The notes beneath the pieces are model-generated. The model was given only the letters and a program-made list of their open reading frames with translations, had not been told where the DNA came from and searched no databases. 64,000 bases of DNA. It comes from Charina bottae. Lineage: Eukaryota; Chordata; Lepidosauria; Squamata; Charinaidae. Each line of letters starts with the position of its first letter. Position 1 is the stretch's first letter. The position numbers and the translations under genes were made by a program. This document shows positions 12,001 through 24,000 of this stretch, piece after piece. The DNA lies in NCBI GenBank assembly GCA_023362775.1, contig JALMGJ010000026.1:2759394-2823393 (forward strand). Direction: 5' to 3'.

Positions 12001-15000
12001 GTAACTTCGAACAGTCACTGAATGAGTGGTTGTTAATCAAGGACTACCTGTAAAAGGAAACAATCGTGTTTTTATATAAAGAAAAGGGTAGATTAATTTT
12101 TACTTTTGAGATTTAAAAACAGAAGGTAATTAATTAGCGTTATGTTAATGGAAAGCAGGGGATCTGCAGTTCCAGCCAACCTAGACAGTGGTGATGGGTT
12201 GCTCGTGAGAATTTAGAGGCCCCCCATCTCCCCTTGGCAGATTCCCCCGTTCCCTCACCGATCCTCATGGTTGGGGGAACGTAACTGTCAGAGCAAAGCT
12301 ATTTGAAACTTGAATAGAGGATCCCACTAATCCAAGCCTTTTGGAGAAAGGGCCAGAAATAATTACAAGAGAGAGGTGTTGCGTTTGTCCAAAGCGCTTA
12401 TGGCCTGGCTTGATGGGTTCTTCACCGCTTCAGACCGTGACAGAAGTGAACCCAAGCTAAGTGCCCAGCCATTTTCAGCCCCACCTCAGAGGGGCGTAAC
12501 TGAGGCTGGGCAGCATCTCCCCCTTGAAAACCCTTGAGAGCAGCTGCCTAGTAGGAAGACGGAAAAAGCGGGTCTCGAGAGAAGGAGGTTTCCTGCGATC
12601 GAGTGCTCAACATAATTCTTACTGAAAGCTGCGTATGTTCCTCTGCTGTTCTTTAAAGCAGAGGTGGGTGACCTCGTGCCCTTCAGAGGTTTGGGCCCTA
12701 ATTTCCAGAATTAGGGAGGAGGGGGCGGCCTGCTGAGCCGTCTGGGAGGCTCTGGCCTTGGTTTAAAGTCCTAGCACTAACTCCCAGGGCCCAGACCAAG
12801 AATCGGTCCATTCAAGCTCCAGTTCTTTATTGGCTCACGTCACATACACAGAATCTTGCCAGACTGAAGCTACGCTGCCTACCCGAAGGGGGAATAACCT
12901 GGGAGACTCTAGGGCGGGGCTAGTCTGAACCTCTTAGTCTTCCCACATTCCAGCCCAGGACTGGACGGCGTCTCCGCTTATCTTGTCCTCCTCCTTGGAA
13001 TGTGCTCCCTCCCTCCTGAGAACCAGCAGCATTACTGAAGTCCACCACAGGTGCTAACTGAGGAGCTGGGCTGATTTGATTCGGTGGCTCGGTTCTGGGA
13101 GGCCTCCTTGCGTCCCCCGGGTTTGCAACTGCAGCTGCAACTGTGCCTGGCTCTGTTTTGCAGAGGATCAGGAGGCCCGGGAGTCGGCGAACTCCGTCGA
13201 GAGGGAAGTGGAGGCCGACTCGGCCGGCCCCCGAGCCCCGGGGGAGCCGCAGCAGGGCGAGGGCCCAAAGGGCAAGAAGTATCCCCGCCTGTCTTGCCTG
13301 CGCCGCCGCCGCCGCGCCCAGAAGTTGGACGAGAGCGACCTGAGCGAAGGCTTCGACTCTGACTCCAGCCCAGGTTCCGCCAAAGGCAGCGGTGGCTCCG
13401 AGACGGGCTCCGAGAAGAGCGACGAGGAGGCGGAGGCCGCGTTCGACATGGAGACCGACTCCGACATGAACAGCCAGGAGTCCCGCTCAGATCTGGAGGA
13501 CATGGAGGAGGAAGCGGAGGCCGGAGGGGGCGGCCAGCCCGGGGGGGTCAAGAACGGGACCGGGGGCGCCTCGGACTCTGTGGCGGGCGAGCAGGGGCGG
13601 CTGCCGGACTCGGAGGGCCCTGGCGTCGCCAAGAGCGAGCCTCCGGAGCCCGTGGCCAACGGGCCCGGCTCCTTGGGCGGCAGCGAGGCCAGCATAGCCA
13701 GCAACCTCCAGGCCATGTCCACGCAGCTCTTCCAGGCCAAGCGTTGCTTCCGGCTGGCCCCCACGTTCAGCAACGTCCTGCTCAAACCGGGCTGTGGGCC
13801 GCCCGCCCCGAAGGAGGCAGCGGGGGACGGCAAGCCTTGCGTTAACGGGGACGTGGAGCGGTGCGCCGTGTCCGAGCCAGGTGAGCTGGGAAGAGCTGCT
13901 GGGCTGGGAGTGCGGGCAGAGGGCCGGGGAAGGGGAGCCTCTTCTTCCTTCCGGGCCAGATCCGCCTGTCAGGCTGCAGCCTCCCAATGGTGTCTTCTCT
14001 GAATGGGCCCACCTGCTGAGGCCCTTGCACACAGGCTGTGGGTGTATCTGCATATGGCAGGGAGTGTAACCCTTTTTATGCTGAACGTTGCTTTGGCCTT
14101 GGAATAATTCATTGGGGCGCTTCAGTCCAAAGGTAGGGAGGGACAGAACAAATTATATGCCGTGTGCATGAACCAAAAAGAGTGCTTGGTCAAAGCGTGA
14201 ATGTTTTTATATCCTGCAACCTTTGTCCACGCTTTGGGGGAAGGGGAGTGCCCCATGCCACCCTTTGCTCCTGAGAAATTTGGGAGGCCCCAAGCAGTTA
14301 CGAATCGGAATAACCTTCCTCTTGAGTTGAAAACGACAGGAGGGGACAGCGGCTCTCTCAGCGCTTGCAAGAGAACTGCCTCCGGTTGAAGCAGCCTTCT
14401 CAGCCGCTCCGAGTGCAGGAGTGAAGTGTTCGGCTTGAGCCTTCTGTTCAGTCCTGTTAAAACTCAGGCCGAGGGCTGGTGAAAAGAGAGTGTTGATTTA
14501 AAAAATGAACTAAAGCCGATTTTGAAGCTTGCCTTATGGTTTCCGTGCATTTCTAGCCTCAAAGTCGTGGGAAACCGCTGCCACAGAGAAAGGTTCAGGG
14601 GCTTTGACCCGCTGCTGCCTTAACGGCTCCTGCCAGGCATACAGTAGGTGGCTGTGCCCTCCAGGTGTTTGGACTATAATCCCGTAATCCCTTTCCATTG
14701 GCTGCAGTGACTGCTGCGGAAGGGAGTTGAAGGCTAAACTATGCAGCACACAAGGCTGCCTACTCAAATAGGAAAACGTGGCTAGCTGCCAGGCCCCCAA
14801 AAGGGGGTAACATTTAGAGACCTGCCCCCCCCCTTCCAGTCCCACAGTCCTTTGCCCCTCGTTCAGTTCTCCATTCTCTTGAGTTTAACCATCCCTTTCC
14901 CTGGCCAAAGATGATGTTTCTGAGTCGGAAGAAAGCATCTCCAGCAGCAGATCCTGCCGGAACGAGCGTTCTCTCCAGGAGAAGCTGGAGATCCTAAGCA

Positions 15001-18000
15001 GCGAAGGGTTGCTGCCGACTGTCAAGGTCTTTCTGGACTGGCTGAGGACAAACACCGACCTCATCATCATGTGTGCGCAGGTGAGTTGGGTCTCTGCTGC
15101 TGGAGAGCGTCTTCTCACCTTCTCTTTCTTGGTTTCTAGCGCTGGGCTGATTCACAGGAAATGCCCCCAAAATCAGGAATGAACTTTGCTTGGTGGCAAA
15201 GGTCACACAGGCAAAAACGGAAGTAAAAACATGCAAAAAATGCTGGTTTAGCATTGAAGAGATTGGATGTGCTGGCATGCGTCAGATGCATCCTGGCGGA
15301 GAATTGGGTGCATTTTAAGTATGAGCCTTAAACGTAAAGGCTTGTTTTGCCCTTTGAATGAGTTCCAGTTTTTTAAGCTTTCCAGAATTTGGGGGCGGGG
15401 ACCGTAGAGAATAGAACAGTAGGTGAAAAGCGCAGAAGGATTCCTGTGCTCTACAGACCCAGGGACCAATGCCGGTGATGTCTCCACCACAGTACGTTCT
15501 GCAGACAGTCAGCACGCTTAGCTGGAGTCTTCCTTGGTGGTTTGAAGCTCTCCTAGCTTTCCATTGTGTTTTGATTAGTGAGGCCCTGAATTTCTGTGAG
15601 AATTGTGAGGCCTGTGTCTTCAGAAGCCCCCTTCCACAGTTGGGAGAGTGTTGTAAAAAAGCAAGGTAGTGCAGGAATTCCCAAGGAATGTCCTCTCGGA
15701 TGGGCTGCTTTCCAGCATCAGCTCGGTTGAAGAAGAGATGGCAAAATAGAGTCATGGGGGGGGGGTACCCCAATCCTTTCTTACTTCACGGCTGATTTAA
15801 ATCCCCCATTCCGCTATGTGTTCTCTCTCTTTAAGGGGCAGTTTTGGGTTAAAAGCCACATTATTTGGGCCCCTATGGATCCCCCACTTTATCCTCCCAA
15901 TAATTTGATGCTTTGGCTTAGGAAGCAAACCTCGTGGCTGAAGCAAAGACTTTTTGATGCACTAGCGAGACCTACGGCCCGTATCCTCCATTTTCAAACT
16001 TCCCTTTGTGCTTGCTTCCCACCTTCTCTCCTCTTAAGAGTTCCCAGAGTTTATGGAATAGACTGTCAGTCCTCCTGAACCTGCTTCCTTCGGCTGGAGA
16101 CCTGCAAGATTCAGGTACCCTTCCAAGAAATTCTCCTTTCTTCTTCAGTTATTTCCCCGCTGTCTAAATACACATTGCCTGTGCCGTTCAACCCTCACTA
16201 TTTGCTTAATGGTTTTATGCTTCCCCTCATCCTTATGCTCCAATTCTCCAAATTTGCTCATCGGCACAAGCAGCAAGTTTTGTTTCATTTTTGTCATTTC
16301 CTGCAGCCTCTTTTTCAAGTGCGCTTGGCAGTTAACATTTAAAGACATCTCAAGTAGCAGAGGTGGTTCAGAAGGAACCCTTCTTCCCTTGTTTTTGAGG
16401 ACACACCTAGCCGACAGATCTTATCTCAGTGGGCTTAGGCCTAGTTAGTAATCGGATGGGACACCACAAAGAAATCCTAGAACTAGAGGGTAGACTGGGA
16501 AACGAAGAAAACATCTCAGAAGCAGTCAGTGGCAAACCATTGCCGTATTGTTGCCACTGTCATATCTATATAGTCAAGAGGAGTTGAGCTCGACCGACCT
16601 GGGGGAAAGTTATTTTTTACTTTTGCTTGCGCGGAAGAGCTTCTCACCATTCAGTTGAAAAAGCTGCTCTTGCGTCCAACCCTGCTTATTTCAAAGGGGC
16701 AGACTCCTGATCTCCCTGTTTTCATGTGTATATGAGAGATTGGGTTAGGGTTAGGGTTAGGCTATGATGGAGAGACCCAGGATCGTGTCCGCTGTCAGCT
16801 GCAGCCCATTTCACAAGGATGTTATTGCGGGGACAAGGAGGGAGGAGAGAGAACTCCATGTCGCTCCTGGAGGAAGGATCTCCTGGCACATAAATGTAAC
16901 GAACTCTAGGAATGGTGATAATGATGGTTTAAACTGTGCCGTCATCTGAGCTTGATACAAAACCCTGCTGTGGTGGATATAGGTCTCATGCGAATGAAAC
17001 CAAGAGCTAGCACAGAAGAAATGTCCAGAGAAAGGAGCTGCTGACCTTTCACTGATCCGGGCGTGATCTGCTCGATGCAAACCACGTCTGCAGATTGACC
17101 TGGAATCTTCTCCCTGCCGTGCAATAGATTGTACTGGCTGTTGGACTTAAGGGAACTTCCCACACTGGGAAGTAGCATCCTTCCCTCGATTCTGGGGCTC
17201 TGCCTCTTGTTGAAAAGGATGGAGCTGAGAGATGACACGTGCCTGGGAGAGATGAACCCTTTAAAGACTTTTCCTCCCTCTCAGCCCTGCTGGTGACTGT
17301 GTCCCTTCCTCCCTGTGATGTAGGGATGTTTCTCTGCAAAGAAGTGGAGAGCCTGTTGCCGGGCTGCGAACTCCCCGACTCGAGTGCTTGCCTGCTTCTC
17401 CCAGAAGACGTGGCCCTCCGCAACCTCCCCCCTTTGAGGAGCGCGCACAAGAAGTTTAACTTTGAGCGGGACCGACCTGTCCTTGCAGAAGTGGAGGAGG
17501 TGACGGGGATTCCCTTTTTTCAGTTCTGAAAGTTGGATTTGTGTTGAGGACCAGAATGGCGGGGGGGGGGGGGGGGATAAAGCCCACCGCCACTTCAAAC
17601 GTGGCCAGCCATCATCTGTACCTAAAATAATTGGAATTGTGCAGAGGGCTCTTCCACCCCGTTCAAAGCGGGGATGTTTCTCAGATCAGACCAACCTTGC
17701 GAGGCGGGTCTTGTCTACCAAAAGCCCCTCTTTCTTGACAGCCGCCTGCAGTGTGAGCTGTGGCTGGGCTGAGCCTGTTTCTTGCTGTCTTGCTCATCTT
17801 ACCCCAAGACCAGCTGCTTCTGTAGCCGCCTCCTTGGCTTACTGCCCTGCTGCTCTCCCTGCCTAAAGATGGCAATTTCTCCTCCCCTCGCAGTCCGTGG
17901 TTCGCATCTGTTGCATTCGAAGCTTCGGCCACTTCATCACCCACTTGCAAGGCAGCATCCTGCAGTACAACTCCGAAGTTGGGATCTTCATCAGCATTGC

Positions 18001-21000
18001 GCAGTCGGAGCAGGACGGCTTGCTCCAGCAGGCCCAGGCCCAGTTCCGCATGGTGAGTGGGGGGAGCTGACGCGGGCAGGCAAAGAACCAGCTGATCGGT
18101 GCCCCGTCTGCCGTGTAACTGGTCACAAAAGTTGGTTCCTCACACAATTCCCCATCTAGAAAATCGGTTGTTTTTTAAATGGAGGCATCCCTTGGGATTT
18201 GTGAAAAGCTTGAAAACAGTGAGGGGTTTGGTGAAATTGAGAGGGGTGATGGGAAAGTGTGGAGCTGTTAGTTAAAGGGTGTATCCTTAATCCTCTCCTT
18301 CATTCTTCACCCATTCTTCTCTTTTTGCGTGCCTCCGTTGGTGTGTCGCCGCAGGAAAACCCGGAAGCGCTGATGATGATCAGCGCTTCCGGGTTGTGTG
18401 GCGACACACCAGACTGTGTGTGGCGACACACTTTTGTGTCGCGACACACCATTTGGAAAGCTCTGGGTTAGAGAATTAAGCATTATGTGAATTCTGGCTT
18501 TTGATTTAGAAAAAAGTGAGGGCAAGTTTCAAGCCAGGATGGATGGATAATCTACTTGTATCTCACCTCAGTCGACATAATTTCCCTGCATACACCTCCC
18601 CCCCGCCTCTTCTGAGGGGAAAATCTTCACAATTGGATTTTTTGAGAGCAATATTCTAAAAACGTATCTCCTAGAGATGACCTCTAGATTGCATTTGGGT
18701 TCTAATAATTGGGAAACGGAGTTGTCATAGTCAGAAAAGCAGGTTAATTCGGCATGCACTGTCTCCCTCCCCCTAGGCTGCTGAGGAAGCCCGCCGGAAC
18801 AGGCTGATGCGAGACATGGCCCAGCTTCGGCTGCAGGTACAGGAGGGGGCCAAGCGGGGAGGAATGAGGAGTGTGTCTGTCTGAATCAGGACCGTGCTCT
18901 CAGACCCACCCTCCTGGGCTGGGAAGGAATCTGCCTCGCCCAATCGTTTACTTCATTATTACTATTTATTTGAATTGACTTAGAAGGTTGCCCATCTTGC
19001 GAAGCAACTCTGGGTGGCAAACACAATTAAAATATCAATGTAGTAAATACCAGGAAAAGAATTAAAAAGCTTATAGCAAAACGGGGGGGGACGGGACAAC
19101 GAGGACTTGGTGGCAAATGCGTCTGAAAAACTGCTGTCTTTACTATCAGAAGCTTCTGTGCATCACCGTCCATTTCACTGGATGCAGGAAGTTTAGTCCT
19201 GAGAAGAGAGTCTTACTCAGCTGTTGCTGGAGGAGGGGAGAGGAAAGGAGGAAAGGGGAGGGGCTTATGCCATATGTGTGCTGCAAAAGGCCGCCACAGC
19301 AGCCCTTCCAGAAACTCTTCTGACCGTATCTCATCAAGGAAGGTTGATGTAGATGTAGCACCAACCAGCTCAGTATTGCCCTCTATGGGTGGTATCCTTC
19401 CCAAGTTCCCATACTTGCTCCTTGTAGAAGCGGAGCGTGAAGACTAGGTTCACACAACATCCTCGGATAAAGCGGGATTGGGTCATTTGTGGCTCAGGTG
19501 TTGGAAGAATGCAGCCCTTGCTGTAATAGCATCTTATGCAAACCAAGGCAACAAGTTTAAGCCATCGTGTGATTTGCTGGTTTGGGCACAGCAGGTTATA
19601 TGAGCCCAGGCTAGGTCTTGATTAGTGCTGATAACGAATCCCACAAAATAGTTGCATTATTTGAATTCGCACTATTCAAAGTGATATTTCTATGGAAAAT
19701 AGGGTGATCGGTTCCAGTTCAACAAAGATAGGCAATGAAAATTTTTAAACATATATATTTATATGTTTATTAATTAAATATAACAGTACAAGATTAAAAG
19801 AATATTCTTACAGCTTAAATTTATTTTTAACTAAGTCACAGAGTAGTTATAGAAAGCAAAATTTAAAACAATTTTAAATATCATTCCTAAAGGTAAGCTT
19901 GCATTGAGAAAAGCATCTTTATTGTCTTTCAAAATATTTGAAAGTGTTTTTTGTTGCTTTCTAATGGATTATAGCCTGCCATGAGATCTTCTAGATAGAT
20001 CTCATAAATATTTTGTTGTTGTTGTTCAGTCGTTCAGTCGTGTCCGACTCTTCGTGACCTCATGGACCATAGCACGCCAGGCCTTCCTGTCCTCCACTGT
20101 CTCTCGGAGTTTACTCAAATTCATGTTCATTACATCGGTGATGCTATCTAACCATCTCATCCTCTGCCGTCCCCTTCTCCTTTTGCCCTCAGTCTTTCCC
20201 AGCATCAGGGTCTTTTCCAGTGAGTCCTCTCTTCTCATTAGGTGGCCAAAGTATTTGAGCTTCAGCTTCAGCATCTGTCCTTCCAATGAGCAGTCAGGGT
20301 TGATTTCCTTTAGGATTGACTGGTTTGACCTCCTTGCAGTCCAAGGGACTCTCAAGAGTCTTCTCCAGCACCACAGCTCGAAAGCATCAATTCTTCGGCG
20401 CTCAGCCTTCCTTATGGTCCAACTCTCACAGCCATACATTGCTACTGGAAAAACCATAGCTTTAACTATACGGACCTTTGTCGGCAAGGTGATGTCTCTG
20501 CTTTTTAATATGCTGTCTAGGTTTGCCATAGCTTTCCTTCCAAGGAGCAAGCGTCTTTTAATTTCATGGCTGCAGTCACCGTCTGCGGTGATCTTGGAGC
20601 CCAAGAAAATAAAATCTGTCACTGCTTCCATTTCTTCCCCTTCTATTTGCCAGGAAGTGATGGGACCAGATGCCATGATCTGGGTTTTTTTAATGTTGAG
20701 TTTCAAGCCAGCTTTTGCACTCTCCTCTTTCACCCTCATCAAGAGGCTCTTTAGTTCCTCTTCACTTTCTGCCATTAGGGTGGTATCGTCTGCATATCTG
20801 AGGTTGTTGATATTTTTCCCGGCAATCTTAACTCCGGCTTGTGATTCATCCAGCCCGGCCTTTCTCATGATGTACTCTGCATATAAGTTAAATAAGCAGG
20901 GTGATAATATACAGCCTTGTCGTACTCCTTTCCCAATTTTGAACCAGTCGGTTGTTCCATGTCCGGTTCTAACTGTTGCTTCTTGACCCACATACAGGTT

Positions 21001-24000
21001 TCTCAGGAGACAGGTAAGGTGGTCTGGTACTCCCATCTCTTTAAGAATTTGCCACAGTTTGTTGTGATCCACACAATCAAAGGCTTTAGCGTAGTCAATG
21101 AAGCAGAAGTAGATGTTTTTCTGGAACTCTCTTGCTTTTTCCATGATCCAGCGAATGTTGGCAATCTGATCTCTAATTCCTCTGCCTCTTCGAAACCCAG
21201 CTTGCACTTCTGGTAGTTCTCGGTTCACATGCTGCTGAAGCCTAGCTTGTAGGATTTTGAGCATAACCTTGCTGGCATGTGAAATGAGCGCAATTGTACG
21301 GTAGTTTGAACATTCTTTGGCATTGCCTTTCTTTGGAATTGGAACGTAAACTGACCTTTTCCAATCCTGTGGCCACTGTTGAGTTTTCCAAATTTGTTGG
21401 CATATTGAGTGCAGCACTTTAACAGCATCATCTTTTAGGATTTTAAATAGCTCAGCTGGGATACTGTCTTCTCCGCTAGCTTTGTTGTTAGTAATGCTTC
21501 CTAAGGCCCACTTGACTTCACTCTCTAGGATGTCCGGCTCAAGGTCAGTGACCACACCATCGTATTTATCAGGGATATTAAGATCTTTCTTGTATAGTTC
21601 TTCTGTGTATTCTTGCCACCTCTTCTTAATCTCTTCTGCTTCTGTTAGGTCCCTGCCTTTTTTGTCCTTTATCATGCCCATCTTTGCACAAAACGTTCCC
21701 TTGATATCTCCAATTTTCTTGAAGAGATCTCTAGTCTTCCCCATTCTATTGTTTTCCTCGATTTCTTTGCATTGTTCATTTAAGAAGGCCTTCTTATCTC
21801 TCCTTGCTATTCTCTGGAATTCTGCATTCAGTTGTTTATATCTTTCCCTTTCTCCCTTGCCTTTTGCTTCCCTTCTTTCCTCAGCTATTTGTAAAGCCTC
21901 ATCAGTCAGCCACTTTGCTTTCTTGCATTTCTTTTTCTTTGGGATGGTTTTAGTTGCTGCCTCCTGTACAATGTTACGAACCTCCATCCATAGTTCTTCA
22001 GGCACTCTGTCTACCAGATCTAATCCTTTAAATCTATTCCTCACTTCCACTGTATATTCATAAGGGATATGATTTAGGTCATACCTGATTGGTCTAGTGG
22101 TTTTCTCTACATTCTTCAATTTAAGCCTAAATTTTGCAATAAGAAGCTCATGATCTGAGCCACAGTCAGCTCCAGGTCTTGTTTTTGCTGATTGTATAGA
22201 GCTTCTCCATCTTTGGCTGCAAAGTATATAATCAATCTGATTTCGGTATTGACCATCTGGTGATGTCCATGTGTAGAGTCGTCTCTTGTGTTGTTGGAAA
22301 AGAGTGTTTGCTATGACCAGCGTGTTCTCTTGACAAAACTCTATTAGCCTTTGCCCTGCTTCATTTTGTACTCCGAGGCCGAACTTGCCTGTTATTCCGG
22401 TTATTTTTTGACTTCCTACCTTAGCATTCCAGTCCCCTATGATGAAAAGGACATCTTTTTTTGGTGTTAGTTCTAGAAGGTGTTGTAGGTCTTCATAGTA
22501 CCGGTCAACTTCAGCTTCTTCGGCATCCGTGGTTGGGGCATAGACTTGGATCACTGTGATGTTGAATGGTTTGCCTTGGATTCGAACTGAAAGCATTCTG
22601 TCGTTTTTGAGGTTGTACCCCAGTACTGCCTTTCCCACTCTTTTATTAACTATGAGAGCTACTCCATTTCTTCTAAGGGATTCTTGCCCACAGTAGTATA
22701 TATAATGGTCTCCTGAATTAAATTCGCCCATTCCTGTCCATTTTAGTTCGCTGATTCCCAAGATGTCGATGTTCAATCTTGTCATCTCATGTTTGACCAC
22801 ATCCAGCTTACCTTGATTCATAGTTCTTACATTCCAGGTTCCTATGCAATATTGTTCTTTACAGCATCGGACTTTCCTTCCACTTCCAGACACATCCACA
22901 ACTGAGCGTCCTTTCGGCTTTGGCCCAGCCGTTTCACACTTTCTGGAGCTACTCGGAATTGCCCTCCGCTCTTCCCCAGTAGCATTTTGGACACCTTCCG
23001 ACCTGAGGGGCTCATCTTCCGGCGTCATATCTTTTAGCCTTTTGATACTGTCCATGGGTTTTCTTGGCAAGGATACTGGAGTGGTTTGCCATTCCCTCCT
23101 CCAGTTTTGGACCACGTTTTGTCAGAACTCTCCATCATGACCTGTTCTTCTTGACCTGACTTCATTGAGTTACGCAAGCCCCTTCGCCACGACAAGGCAG
23201 TGATCCATGAAGGGGAATAAATATTTAGAATAAATAAATCAAGCAAACAAAGGACAAGCTGGAGGATAAACCCATATCCAGATCGTTCCTGCTCTCTCCT
23301 GTATTCTGCTGTAGTTCTTCAAAATGAGCCTCTTCTTTTTTGAACTTTACTTGAACGGAACCTTTCTTTCCTCCATTTTGCACACATGAGGATTATCTAA
23401 AACACCAGCGGCAACTGTGCATGTGCTAGCCTCAACTGCGTGTGCACACCAACTGAATTTTGGCTCACATTAAATGCAACCTGGTTACCAATTTATAATT
23501 CGCACTAGATCAAATATCGCACTATTCAAGCTCACATTAATCGCGACCTACCTGTAATATTGTGTTAACTCTGGATGAGGTATTGTATCATCCCAACTGA
23601 GAAGATGGGACTCGAGAGGGCAAGTTGTGTGTTTGCATGAAATAGGTGTCCGCCTTTGTTGCTGTCTCCACCTGCTGAGTTGCAAGCAGCCAACTGAGAT
23701 GTGACCTTTCTACTTGGAGCTGCTTTTCTAAAGACTCCTGTTTCCACCCCCCCCCCCCAGCTGGAGGTGTCGCAGTTGGAGGGCAGTCTCCAGCAGCCCA
23801 AGGCCCAGTGCGTGATGTCTCCCTACCTGGTCCCAGACACCCAGGCCCTCTGCCAGCACCTCGGCCCCGTCAGGCAGCTGGCCGCCAGCGGGAGGTTCAT
23901 CGTCATCATCCCGCGGACAGGTAAGCAGAACCTGCCATTGGTGGAGCTGGAATCCGAAGCAGAATAAATCCCTTTCAGCATTCCCAGGAGATTTGGCCAA

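Noticed and set aside
13168..13833. 221-codon minus-strand ORF opposite the SMG5 acidic exon
   Set aside because: It is the complement of a GC-rich coding exon; stop codons are scarce in all frames and the peptide is low-complexity.
20054..20986. 310-codon plus-strand ORF
   Set aside because: It lies entirely antisense to the BovB RT frame and shows no independent domain.
19640..23557. A Tigger-like element split by BovB
   Set aside because: Some words on both sides are similar (CGCACTATTCAA), and the right side ends ACCTACCTGTA, but they lie in the same and not inverted orientation, so a single split element is not supported.
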